A model generated the notes under the pieces. That model had not been told where the DNA came from, did not search any database, and saw only the letters and a program-made list of their open reading frames with translations. Below, piece by piece: positions 51,051-62,555 of a stretch of DNA of 64,000 nt. This stretch comes from Manduca sexta (Eukaryota > Arthropoda > Insecta > Lepidoptera > Sphingidae). The first letter of the stretch is position 1. The number at the start of each line of letters is the position of its first letter. The DNA lies in NCBI RefSeq assembly GCF_014839805.1, contig NC_051124.1, forward strand, positions 8,804,001 through 8,868,000, written 5' to 3'. A program made the position numbers and the translations under genes.

Positions 51051-51098
51051 CACGCTATTTTCATAAGGGACGAGGGTCCTTCGTATGAAAATAGCGTG
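51051..51098 (+). other. 18-bp-stem hairpin
   Basis: CACGCTATTTTCATAAGG (51051-51068) is complemented by 51078-51098, which has three extra bases (CGT region) and otherwise pairs fully. The loop GACGAGGGT is 9 nt and could pair further. No paralogue was seen in the window. Confidence 0.7.
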
Positions 51099-53040
51099 AT
51101 TAAATTAATTTATCCCGCGGATCGAAGCCTAGAAATCAAAAATAGCAAACAACTACACCTAACACCAGCGAGATAATGATTGAAGGCTCCATCTATATTT
51201 AAAAATTATATTAATGTACCTAAATCTTTGTATAAATTATTTATATCATTTTTAGCCACGCCAAGATCGTCGTTAAAATATAAGAAAACAGAATTGTAAG
51301 GGAAATAATAAAGCGTATTAGTTGAATCATTTCAAAGCGGGTACTTGTCTTATTATCGTCACTCGCTTTGATATTCACTTCACAAGATGAATGAGAATCG
51401 TTATTCACGTCTTAATGGATTAGTTGTAATACTATAGTTTGTATTCAATGCATAGTATGCGGTAATCTTTAAAGTTTATTTGGTGAATTGAAATTAATAA
51501 TGGAGAATTTAGGACTCTGTTAGATTAACTAACATATTAACATCCAAAAACGAAACTCTATATTTAACTACATTGAAAGCAAGCCTTCAAATCCATCAGC
51601 GCAAAATACATTACAATATTATAATCATAAACCAACGCAAAAAGCCGCATTGAATCAGAAATGAAAATTATTAAATGAATAAAAATCCCTTTTGCTATCT
51701 GCATAATGTTTTTACGTTACATAACACGAAATAAATTATGATTTATTTGTCTCGCACGGCACTTTTTCACGACTAAAATACACTTCGCTAGGTTTGCCGC
51801 GACCTTAATGAATGCACTCGTATGCCTATGCACCGCATTTTCTAACTGCCGGTGCCGAACGTTACGTCTGCTTACCACTAGACGCAGTGGCACCAATTAT
51901 ACCGTAATTTCATATTTCGAATGAACACTCATGGGCACCGTACAATGACGTTTTAAATCGAATGATACATTTTCAGTGCATGTGGAAGGGTTGACATGTA
52001 GTGCGTAATTGGAGAAGTTTTTGTGTGTTTTTCATACCTACGCGTAGACTGGGTTTTTGTCTAAATTGCCCACGTACGTTGTTCTCATGTGAATTTACCT
52101 ACGTTTATAAGCTTATCGCGATTATATAAATTTAGTTTTTTAAGTCAAAATAATATAAAAACTGTTTAGAGTACAAAAATAACTCGCTTATATACTTATT
52201 ATTTTATAAAGTTGTAGAAATCTAATTTTAGAAGAGCTTTTATACACCCACGTACACTTTCAGATTTTATTAGAAGCAAAGAAAGACAGCTTATATACGT
52301 CAGCGTACAATATGGAGATTCGATTCGCACGGGATTTTAAGGATATAGAGATAAGGTTCAAAGTCTATATTGGGCAAAGTTATGTAACAGGTCGGAAGCT
52401 AGAGGCTTATTGTAAGACCCGCAAAGAATTCTATTTACCTGTGTTCAGGTGCACTCCCTGTGAAAATGGGAAAATTTCATTTCATCTTTCTGGCGACCGA
52501 CGGATCCCGGCCTTCAATGATGGTCCTAGTTGGGTTAAAACAATGGATTGAGACTGTATTTGTAGGCTTTGTGACGTAAAAGCTTTGTGGACTAAGACCT
52601 AGGTACAGTCAGAAACATAAATGCATTGTTATACCAAGAAAAACTCGGTTTTAATGGAACTAAAAACGATATTAACTACATACAGGTAGCAAACTGACCT
52701 AATAACGCAAAGAGGGTCAGCAAATACGCTCCCTGGAGAGTGGACTCTCACCTGTCTCGAACTAAAATAGTGCTATGGGAAATCAATCAATATTACACCT
52801 AGTATTAATATGATTAAGGAAAGTGAAACAGGCGTTGTAGCAATTTATTGCTTTTGCAACTTGAACAATGGCATTGTCATCGGATTTGGCGCTCGGTCGC
52901 TGGTTGGTGCCGACGGACGCGCTGTATTGTTTTGCTGTCCATAAAAGGATTCATGGAGCCATACGGTCTGCGATAATGTTATACAATACGTGCTTATTTT
53001 ATACACTTTCACTAGTTTCTGTTTAAAGATGATTTTCTAT
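51099..53040. other. AT-rich tract, no gene
   Basis: A fragment TGCTTACCACTAGACGCAGT near 51870 resembles the tail motif shared by families C, D and F. The 79-codon frame at 52312-52551 has an ATG and fairly mixed composition, but no match. Confidence 0.45.
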
Positions 53041-53062
53041 ATACCTAGTATATACTAGGTAT
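53041..53062. repeat. perfect 22-bp palindrome
   Basis: Each half reads ATACCTAGTAT on its own strand; the symmetry is perfect with no spacer and stops sharply at both ends. Confidence 0.95.
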
Positions 53063-53180
53063 CTAGTTCATGAAATTATATGATTTTGTATGCGATACGT
53101 ACGTGTTTATGCGCATTTTCCTGAACCTAATTATGTCTATAATTATTATTACAAAATCATACTTATTTTAAGAAATATAT

Positions 53181-53298
53181 TAATATAATAACATCAGCTT
53201 TGTGTTATATGCTGCCCCATACTGGGCTTCCTCAACTATAGAGAGGGATTACAATTTAAAATTCTTAGAGAATTTCACAGTTATGCAGGTTTCCTAGT
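53181..53298 (-). repeat. SINE family A, decayed and internally deleted
   Basis: AACATCAGCTTTGTGTTATA, ATAGAGAGGGATTACAA and TTATGCAGGTTTCCTAG follow the minus-strand order of the complete copy at 41429, with the central TCCACCACGCTGG block missing. Confidence 0.65.
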
Positions 53299-54707
53299 TT
53301 TATTAATACTATAAATTATTAATCATGATATATTATCGTTAAATAAAATCATGTTTCATTAACTGTTACCAGCAGGAAAGTATTACATTAATTAAAATGC
53401 TCATTATTTTTAATGAGTCCGTCCAATCAATTGTTTTCGTGTAATGAAGTATTTGCAAGGATACTCAAGTCCTCTAACCGAGGTACTGATGTTATCGCGG
53501 AAATTGGTGGGACCATTTTGGTCGTCTTGCCAAAGATTAGCCCCCGATTTGCCCCGGAGCGTGATTCCGCTGCCGTTGATCGATTTTACGCGAAAGAAAT
53601 TTTATCTTTCGTTAAAGACAATAGGGTTTGTTTTAACATTACTTTGTTTTTTCGTCGTGTTTAATTAAGCGTGAATAGAATTAGTAAACCCGTTTAAAAT
53701 TAGAACATTAAGTGGCCAGTGTTAAAAATGGCCAATGAAATATTGTTTTATTTTTCATTTACAAATGACTGCCATATTTGTTGATAGTGAGAGTAATGGA
53801 TTCTGTCCATTATCAGGAAACTAAACGCCGCTGCGTCCAGTATCATTGTTCAAATACAAAAATAGAGTAGTGATAATGTAACCATATTGATTTTACACTA
53901 TCTCGTTTCCAAGAAACATGTTAATTAGGTTATGCTAGGAACATCCATTGTGATTCCAAAAACATTTTGCACTACGCTTAAAAGAGCGTTTTAAGAGTTT
54001 ACCTACATTGGACATAAATTTTCAGAAATAAACAAAATGGGTTTTAAATTATTTCGTATTTCGGAGACGCCAAGTTATATAAAGCATATAGAACAGCACA
54101 CCTAAATAGCTGAAATTCATATGATTATAATTTAACCGATTTTAGTGTATTAATTTATAGTTTTGTTATTTGGCCGATATGCTGCGGTCATTCGCTTATG
54201 TTTAATTAACCGTTATTGCTTTTCGGTTTCCAATTTTGTTTACGAATATACGCGCAATCAATTGTGTATTTGTATTGAAATAATCAAAATTGTAATAAAA
54301 CGTACGAAATTCGCTCTTAAATGCGAACCAATAAATTATATTATGGTGTAAATAAAGATATGAAAAAAATCCCTTATTTCGCAGGAGCCTAAACGTATTC
54401 CGTGCTCGAGGTGTTTTATAGTACCAATATTTCTCAAGATAAGCTAGCTTACCTTTACTTCTTCGATTTATTCATGTCTCCGCATAAATTTACGATAAAA
54501 AGCAACGTTGCTTCTGAGGGAGCCGATAAGATTTGTACATCATATTTATCGCCTATACTTTTGTAGCGTACTATCAAGCATTGAATATCTGCAGCATGTT
54601 AAATGCATACAAATGCTAAAGTTAATTCGAATGTCTATTGAATTGACCCATAGGTTTCTGCCTGATAATCTTGTGCTAGATTTATAATGTCTTATTGTAT
54701 TTATTTA
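53299..54707. other. AT-rich tract, no gene
   Basis: Two overlapping plus-strand frames at 53413-53668 (83 and 74 codons) lie in a GC-richer patch; I recognise neither. Confidence 0.45.
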
Positions 54708-54960
54708 GACTGCTTTGATTGCGTAGTTGTACTGCATGCGCGGCACGGCAGCGCTTTGAAGTCCTGGGTTCGAAACCCGGGTCGAGCAAAGTGATATTTG
54801 GGTTTTTCTGCTCAGTATCAGCCCGGAGCTCTTGAATTTGTGCCCGATATGGCAATAGGCTCGATCTCTATCGCATCATGTTACGGAACATACTTAGTGA
54901 AAAGGGGGTGCTTTGGTGGCGCCTCCGCATACCCCTTCGGCGATAAATGCGTGATGTGTA
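54708..54960 (+). repeat. tRNA-derived SINE family B, most complete copy
   Basis: The A-box region TTGCGTAGTTGT (54719-54730) and B box GGTTCGAAACC (54767-54777, one mismatch) are spaced as in tRNA. The body contains ATTTGGGTTTTTCTGCTCAG, TATCAGCCCGGAGCTCTTGA, TTTGTGCCCGATATGGCAAT and CGCATACCCCTTCGGCGATA, ending GCGTGATGTGTATTG. The 74-codon frame starting at 54798 is a reading of this SINE. Confidence 0.88.
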
Positions 54961-55042
54961 TTGTATTTAAAAGGTTCTTATTAAACTTGTTAAAACCTTC
55001 GTGTCAGAATATTTGTTTATAATGAAATTCGTTCTGTTTCAG

Positions 55043-55072
55043 GTATTTTGGGACAGTGAATCTTCCAGTTCG
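55043..55072 (+). other. possible 30-nt microexon
   Basis: TTCGTTCTGTTTCAG at 55028-55042 is a reasonable 3' splice site, and CG|GTAAGG at 55071-55076 is a good 5' splice site. The 30 bases between are divisible by three and open in phase 0 as VFWDSESSSS. Neither the flanking exons nor a gene model can be seen, so chance juxtaposition is possible. Confidence 0.25.
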
Positions 55073-55900
55073 GTAAGGGATGCCAGGAAAACTTAACAAA
55101 AATTATCATAAAAGTGTCGTTGAATTTCAAACAGCTGTTGAGATTCAAATAACAGGAGAGCCGCGGCGATATCGTCATCAAATTGTCCGATATCTGAGCA
55201 ATATACTTTTAAATAACCAATAAAAAAGTCCAACAGTTACGTTTCCAGAAGTCGTTTACATAAAATTTTTAGAGCTGCTTTTCGTATTTCATCCGATTCT
55301 TTCATACAGTTCACTACAGTTTATGTAAAACGTCGCGCACAATTCTCTCATATATTTACAAAGCGTTTTAAATTACGTACAGTATTCATAAAACACAAAA
55401 ATATAAATAATAAAAACGGCCGCTTTATGGAAAAGTGTTTCTTTCTTGTTTGGCGATGTAACCGCTTTTCTCTCGGGCCTGTATAATTTTTTTTTCACTT
55501 TGTAGCATGGACTTTCATTCAGTGCCCCGACCGCTCGCGCTGCATTTTTCATTTGAAGCATGAGTGTGGCATATTCATGGTATGTTCTTGCTTCGTATTA
55601 TGGATATTAATCATTAATTAGGGGGTTTGTGCGATATGTACGTCTCTGAATGTGACTGACAAAGTATTGAGTTAAGCAAAATTGAACTCTATTGTAATAG
55701 TATGGCTTTAACAAACGTCGTGTCTATGCGTATATTTTTAAGTCAATCTAGTGTTTTCGCACAAAAACTCGACGTATTGATTGATGCATGGTATAAATAC
55801 TTGTCAACATTTTTTCGCTCGATTTTTAGTACGCTGTATACAAGCCGAGGGTGCCAAATGAAATGGGAAATAGGACTTCGATATTTTCATACAATATTGC
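55073..55900. other. AT-rich tract, no gene
   Basis: No repeat or coding signal recognised. Confidence 0.5.
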
Positions 55901-55904
55901 TTTT

Positions 55905-56050
55905 ATTGACTGACGTAGTTGTATCGCGTGCGCGGTACGACACGGCACTGTTTTTCTGCCAGTATCAGTCCAGAATCAGGAATTTGTGCTCTGTATGAAA
56001 CACAAGCGTTAGTAGGTGCCCTGGCTGCACCTCTCCTACCCCATTGGTAG
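55905..56050 (+). repeat. SINE family B, internally deleted
   Basis: Head CTGACGTAGTTGTATCGCGT and CGCGGTACGACACGGC joins directly to TTTTTCTGCCAGTATCAGTC, so the B-box stretch is deleted. The tail AGGTGCCCTGGCTGCACCTC is present. The 98-codon frame at 55702-55998 runs into it. Confidence 0.75.
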
Positions 56051-58242
56051 TAACGTGTAATTTGTATGCATATTACTTATACCATGTATACTTTTCCTTC
56101 ATATTGCTTAATATAATATGCAGTAATGATTTACTAGTAAACAGTATTTCATATATTTTCGTTAAAGGCGGGTGTTGACATTCTTAAATTAAAATAAATC
56201 ACTTTTGTGTATTACATATAAAGTAAAATGTTTTACATTAGACACTATCCATTAATTGTAAAATTTCGAATGGCACGCGGCCATGTTGACTCTTCAATAT
56301 TTAACAAACAACGAGCCTACCAAATTCGCTAAGTTTATCAAGGTCCATTGCTTTAATGTCAGCTCATTGTATCAAGTTCCTGGCACAGAAACGACATTAA
56401 GTGTCAGTCCCACTGGCCCCGATATTTCCCTTCCAAAAACCTCATTTTAATGTCACGGGTCACTGGCTCAGTAACTTTTGGTCAGGATACTCTGACCATG
56501 TTTGCCCTAAATTCTAGCGTTAAATTCAGTTTACTATAGCACATAAATTCAGTTACGCGTGACGGAAAGATGGGCTTGAGGAGGGCCAGCTTGCTTTGAT
56601 ATTGTGAAGTTAATGTAGATCCATTCGTTTCCAAATGTTCATTATCTGATTACCACCATATAATTTGATACAGTTATTTCTTATGTTTACGCGAATGGTC
56701 ATTGAAGTAAATGATCCACAAAATAGTTTTACTTCAATATTTCAATTGATACGGTTAATTAAGCGGTAAAATAAAATTTCACAAACCGTTAACAAAACCA
56801 CTGAATCGGTGTTAAAACTTCAGCACCCTGGAAATGTTGATCGGCACTCAACAGTTTTACAACAAAAATTTGTAGACAGCTTAATGTACTTTTCTACAAA
56901 ACTATAATGTTTCTATGACGTAAGTGTTACCGAAGTTACGGAAGTTCACCGGGCGCCTATCGCGCTCATTTCTAGTTTAAAATTGGAATTTGAAAGCCGA
57001 AACTTCGCTGTGGCTCGAAACTTGGAGTGCTCGATAACGTCGTCAATTAGTGCATCGCGGGTTTACTCAAGCACTAGAGCTCCGCTGCAGCTAGGGCTGG
57101 CTTTTACTGCCCCAATTTTATATATTGGAATTAATACTGGCACAAGTATTTGCGGAAGTCGACATTCCAGTTGACATCTTCACTTTGAATTTTAATTGGA
57201 ACGCTTTGAAATTGTATACTTTGCAAAGCAATAGTGGTGGGGGACTGTCGATGTCCCAAGCCGATTACTGAATCGATAGAATGCAATTACTCGTTGAATA
57301 AAGAATGTTATAAGAAAGCTGAATTCTTTCATGCTAAAAGTCCTTTATACTTAAAAGCCATATCTGATAACTGAAATATAAATCAAGCTAAATAAAACTG
57401 ATGAGTAAACTATTTACATACTTATTACAGCCGAGCCCTGGGTTATTTCGAGTCAAAATGTATATGCTTAGTTCAAGCTGGATCTTAGTAATCAAGAGTG
57501 GGCGGGTAATGAGATGTTGAGGTTCCGGTTAACTAATGATGGGGTAATGGAAGTGAATGCACAGGATGTTAGCGTACATCGCGTAAATTACTATATGGTC
57601 CTGTTGTTGCAAGCGTGGGATTTTTGATAATGTTAAATTTATTTATTCTTAGATACAAGAACATACAACATCAGTTCATGGTGGCCACTGCACTAGGCTT
57701 TAGAACCGTGTCGAAGTAATATTAAAGAAGCTTATATACTTAGAAATGGGTCAGCTAGGTGTGTAATTTGTTCATAGAGGCTCATTGTTGTCCATACGGC
57801 CTTAGATCGTGAAACCTATAATCGAAAAAAATAATACAGATAGCTTAGGGGTGTTTTTTCCGAATTCTAAAATTCATATAAACTTTAACTTTCCTTTGAA
57901 ATAAAACAATTGTAGACATCATTTTAGAGATTTTATGTCGGTGTTTTATATTAATATCCCAATTTGGAAATCAAACGCATAACTCAAGATTAACAGAAAG
58001 ATACAAAACTTTTATTTGATTAAAAATATTTAAAACCTTTTAGCCTTATAATTCTTATTTGTGATGGCGAAGCTGCGCTTTAAGCTGTGAATCAGCTTAC
58101 CGGATACTCTAACAGCATAGAGCCCTTCGCGAACCGTGAAGAACCAATTTAGCGGGCAGCATTAAGGCTACCATCAAAAATGCTTACGCCTCGAAATGAT
58201 TTACCTTCACAATATTTATGGAAAATAAAATTGTAAAAGTCT
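56051..58242. other. AT-rich tract with a fold-back remnant and a GC-richer patch
   Basis: A family E remnant lies at 56674-56750: TTATGTTTACGCGAATGGTC, ATTGAAGTAAA and its complement TTTACTTCAAT after CACAAAATAG, so the deleted element is itself a mini hairpin. GC-richer DNA at 56940-57175 holds a 63-codon frame without family match. Nothing else is assigned. Confidence 0.5.
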
Positions 58243-58345
58243 GTAGGTAGACCTATAACTGGTTTCGCGCAGGCCGGCATAATTGTGTCGACTGGCGAGG
58301 GATAATCATCTCTCACCATACTCTGGACACCACTCCAAATCTTGC
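58243..58345 (+). repeat. retroelement 3'-tail family F, copy 3 (fragment)
   Basis: CAGGCCGGCATAATTGTGTC, GACTGGCGAGGGATAATCAT and GGACACCACTCCAA match the central part of 39398-39640. The tail is lost. Confidence 0.65.
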
Positions 58346-59320
58346 AGTACTTTTGCCACATAAAAATAAAGTGTTCGAAAAAAAGCAAGATTTGAATCGC
58401 TCACGTGCCGCTACCGCAATTTAGTAAACATTGGCGTAATTTAAAAGAGTAAGCCTTTTGGGGGGCGGAGGCGTTCGGGTCAACGACCACTAATAACTTC
58501 CTTGCCTGCAGTCGTTAGACTAGACTTGAGGTTGAGTACGTTTCACGCTACGATGTATGCATGGAACCGTGTTATTGAGTGCTTGTTTTGCCTATATGCT
58601 TCCAATGATTGAGGATTTTTTAAAGAAAATAGCACAAATATACGTAAGAAATATGGATGAAGATATTGATAGTAATTTGTATGATATTGATAGTAATTTA
58701 AATTGTCAAATAATTCATTAATATGGATACACTAAAGATGTTAATTGTAATTATGTCTTTGGCGAAGTGTCCATGCAATTCGATTCCTACTGACTTCCCT
58801 TTTAGGTTTATTTACGTTTGCGTTAGTTTCTTATGTTATAATGTCCGCGATGTGTTAACTACGGTAATTTTTTTGCCTCGAGTTACCTTTTGAATAAGCC
58901 ACCTTTCGCTACCAGTATGTGTATATATAATAGTAATTACCCAACAGAACTAAACCTTAGACAGATTTTTGAACAAGCTTACGTAGTAAAGACAACTGTT
59001 CCAACAATATGAAACATTTCCAATCCATTGTTCTATGAAACACACGCTTGTGATCAGACATATGTTTGTCGATATTTCAACCTTCTGTCATAGTCTACTA
59101 ACCAACAAGCAAGACTACAGTAACGTCAAAAGCTTTGTGTAGACAGCAATGGAAGAAATGCCTTGTGCCACTGGATGTATGTTATGGTAACATGGCATGA
59201 AGAAAGTTGGTATAAGGAAAATAGTGTTCGAGATATTTTATACGGTTCGCAAATTTTTGTGAGACTGAGTATTTTGGCATATCTGTTGTCTTTTTATATT
59301 TTTGCGTGATTTGTAAATAA
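58346..59320. other. AT-rich tract, no gene
   Basis: No recognised signal. Confidence 0.5.
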
Positions 59321-59568
59321 CACACACAATATCACGCATTTATCCCCGAAGGGGTATGCAGAGGCGTAACCAGGGCACGTACGTTTCGCCAAGTTTGTTC
59401 CATCCCACGATGTGATAGGGGGCGAGCCTATCGTCATATCGGGCACAAATTTTAGACTCCAGGGCTGATACTGGAGCAGAAAAACCCAAATGTCACTGCC
59501 CGATTCGGGATTCGAACCCAGGACCTCAAGGCGTTGTCGTACCGCGCATGCAGTACAACTACGCCTTT
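59321..59568 (-). repeat. tRNA-derived SINE family B, near-complete copy
   Basis: On the minus strand the B box GGTTCGAATCC (59508-59518) is a perfect consensus match and the head GGCGTAGTTGTACTGCATGC is well kept. The body has TTTTTCTGCTCCAGTATCAG and TTTGTGCCCGATATGACGAT, and the tail CATACCCCTTCGGGGATAAA then GCGTGATATTGTGTG. It is the best-preserved pol III promoter of this family in the window. Confidence 0.9.
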
Positions 59569-59999
59569 TTCTTAATTGTCATCCAGGAAAATAAAACATT
59601 ACTTGTGAGGTCCCATATACAATTGTTTTCTATTGTATATTAACCTGAGATATATTTTCTGTTATGTGTGCATTGTATTTTATTATCATAAAAGCAATTT
59701 ATGTATTTGCATAGTAAACAAATTTGTATTCGGTTATTAACATATCATTAGCGGCTGTACTAGCCTTATCAGTTGAATTCAGTTGAACTGCATCCGCATA
59801 ATGAATGAAGACTTCGATTAAATCCATTATCGGTTTAAGATTAAGGATTTGATGACGTAGAATTAGCGTTGGCGAGAAAAGTTGATCATTTAATGTAATA
59901 CTAAAAAATGACGTCATCCACGAAAATCTAAAAGTGTAACGGAATAAAAACAATGACGTAGGCTAAAATGTTTTCTTTCATCATATGTTTTCCTTGATA

Positions 60000-60110
60000 T
60001 GTGGGCTATGCAACACTAAAAGAATTTTTCAATTCAAACCAGTAGTTCCTGAGATTAGCGCATTCAAACAAACAAACAAAAAACTCTTCAGCTTTATATA
60101 ATAGTATAGA
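60000..60110 (-). mobile_element. Helitron-like 5' fragment
   Basis: Minus strand A|TCTATACTATTATATAAAGC, then GAGTTTTTTGTTTGTTTGTT and AATCTCAGGAACTACTGGTT, ending within the first copy of the unit that is tandemly repeated at 36823-37563. The 3' part is missing. Confidence 0.75.
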
Positions 60111-60244
60111 TTAGATGCCATAGTGACATACACAAGTATAATGACTAATGTCAAATGTTATGACTTAATTATTATTTTGCTTTATTTACATCTGTATGAT
60201 AGTGTAAACGCGTAACGCGGCCGTGTCATGTTATCTACGAGAAA

Positions 60245-60535
60245 TGTGCGTGGAATGGTATTCTGTAAGCCAAATTTCTATAGTCCTAAACATGATGCGT
60301 TGTGTTACGTGCTTGTTACGCACTGTTAAAATAACGTGCGGGATAGAGAATAAGGCCCCTGGACATAATAAGACATCTTATGTCTCAGGATGACGAGCGC
60401 AGTGGAATACCAAACAATACTCTGTAATTCATGGTGTTGGATGGTGTTTCTACTGTTTATGGGCGGTCGTATCGCTTACCAGCAGGCGAACGGCAAGCTC
60501 GTTTCGTCATACAAAAGCAAAACAAAAAAAAAAAT
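60245..60535 (+). repeat. short retroelement family C, fullest copy
   Basis: The upstream block TGGAATGGTATTCTGTAAGC to GAATAAGGCCCCTGG is followed by ACATAATAAGACATCTTATG, AATACCAAACAATACTCTGT and TATCGCTTACCAGCAGGCGA, ending in an A-rich run at 60520-60536. It joins the 5' part seen alone at 46217-46312 to the common 3' part. The 77-codon plus frame and the 108-codon minus frame here are repeat-derived. Confidence 0.8.
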
Positions 60536-60639
60536 AATGCACATAAAATGTAATGTTCGAAATTCAAAACTTTTCGAAAGTTCAACAAAGGGCGGTAGAA
60601 TCGTAATAAAATGTTCAGTATAGCATTATTATCTGGAAA

Positions 60640-60790
60640 CATAAATATACGCCGCGGCTCGCATTGTGCCGTAAGTCTAACTTCACTCCCACGACCTAGT
60701 TCCTCCTGAACCCCGCAATACGATTCCAATACCCAGCCCGCTGCCTGAAGCGATGCAATGCAAATGATTTCCGCAATGCACACGCAATAT
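60640..60790. other. GC-richer patch, unassigned
   Basis: It contrasts with its AT-rich flanks (for example CTCCCACGACCTAGTTCCTC). A minus-strand frame is open through it but continues into the family C repeat, so coding is not supported. Confidence 0.35.
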
Positions 60791-62055
60791 TGGTCATTAA
60801 GCTTTCGAAATTAAAGAGCAGATTCATGTGTGTTCGACGGATTGCAGGTCAGAGTGGAAATGTTATTGGATGTTGGAGAAATTCGGTGCTTGGTATTAAA
60901 AGAAGCGTAGTGTTTAGTATATTATTAACATATATTAAGGATTCTTTTTTTTAAAAGATGTATATATGATACTATGATACTTGTTTTGGAAAGGTTTTGA
61001 CTTTCATGAACCTCTATAGTTTTAGTCGATATAAAAAAATACATTATCTGATAGTTTGAAAAGAGTTCTAATATAAGAGATAATGATTACCGTTCCAACA
61101 TTTGTTTTTTAGTGTAAAAGTTCAATTAGAAGTCAAAAAATTTAAACGTCGGTTTTTACAGACAATACATAAAGATCAATAGAATATTTATAGAATATTA
61201 TCAAAGTTCTCATGAATTTCACAGAAATAAACCCCAACTAGCTCTAAGAACTATCTTCTATTTTAAGTACATTGAATTCTAGAAATTGTGCTTTAAGAGT
61301 ACTACACTCTTATAAAGTGGAAGTTGAATAAAGATTTCCATCGGTAAAAATTTGTTTTACGATTTCATATACTTTTAATAGCGTAACATTGTATCTCTAC
61401 TTTTGTAAACTCCTACGCAGTTAAAAATAATATAAAGTAATAACATTATTTTAAATCATACCTAGTTATTTCCGTAGAATCATTATTCTCTGTAATCTTA
61501 TAATAGAACTAGCTTTTGCCCGCGTTCTGAACCTTCAAAAAGTTAGCCTCCAGTCTAGACCACAATGGAAATAAATACTTTTATATCGATTTTATTCAGC
61601 GTTGAGCGTGTCGGGTGTTAGATTGGATTTGAACAGTGTCCAGATTGATATGCGACTTTAAACTATTCGAGCTGTTTGGAACGCCGCGGAATTTTAACAA
61701 ATTGATTTGAAAATGGAATCGTTTTGGTTGATATCCGTATTGTTGATTGTCTATGCAGCGACGACATAGTTTTCAAATAAATAAATCATATTTTATTGGA
61801 GTATTTTTAAACACTGCAATTTTTGAAAATGGAATGACGATATAGATATTTTTCTAGACTCTTCAATTGTTGTATAAGTTAAAACACCAATATTAATCGT
61901 TGTACCTGTTAAACCTTTTTAATAAAGTCGGCTTTATTATTTGGCGTACATAGCAGAGACACCTTGAGATTTTAGGCGTCTTAATAAACGCGTTCCTTGC
62001 AAAACCTAAGCCCACTCAAGCGACGTTTAATATCTAAATACACGCTGCAACTGCA
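60791..62055. other. AT-rich tract up to the gap
   Basis: A decayed Helitron-like 3' end lies at 61509-61527 on the minus strand (GGGCAAAAGCTAG after a lost hairpin). Nothing else is assigned. Confidence 0.5.
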
Positions 62056-62555
62056 NNNNNNNNNNNNNNNNNNNNNNNNNNNNNNNNNNNNNNNNNNNNN
62101 NNNNNNNNNNNNNNNNNNNNNNNNNNNNNNNNNNNNNNNNNNNNNNNNNNNNNNNNNNNNNNNNNNNNNNNNNNNNNNNNNNNNNNNNNNNNNNNNNNNN
62201 NNNNNNNNNNNNNNNNNNNNNNNNNNNNNNNNNNNNNNNNNNNNNNNNNNNNNNNNNNNNNNNNNNNNNNNNNNNNNNNNNNNNNNNNNNNNNNNNNNNN
62301 NNNNNNNNNNNNNNNNNNNNNNNNNNNNNNNNNNNNNNNNNNNNNNNNNNNNNNNNNNNNNNNNNNNNNNNNNNNNNNNNNNNNNNNNNNNNNNNNNNNN
62401 NNNNNNNNNNNNNNNNNNNNNNNNNNNNNNNNNNNNNNNNNNNNNNNNNNNNNNNNNNNNNNNNNNNNNNNNNNNNNNNNNNNNNNNNNNNNNNNNNNNN
62501 NNNNNNNNNNNNNNNNNNNNNNNNNNNNNNNNNNNNNNNNNNNNNNNNNNNNNNN
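62056..62555. other. assembly gap, exactly 500 N
   Basis: The round length indicates a placeholder of unknown true size inserted during scaffolding. Open frames reported across it are artefacts. Confidence 0.98.

Noticed and set aside
59508..59518. Possible tRNA gene with a perfect B box
   Set aside because: Same reasoning: it continues directly into the family B SINE body.
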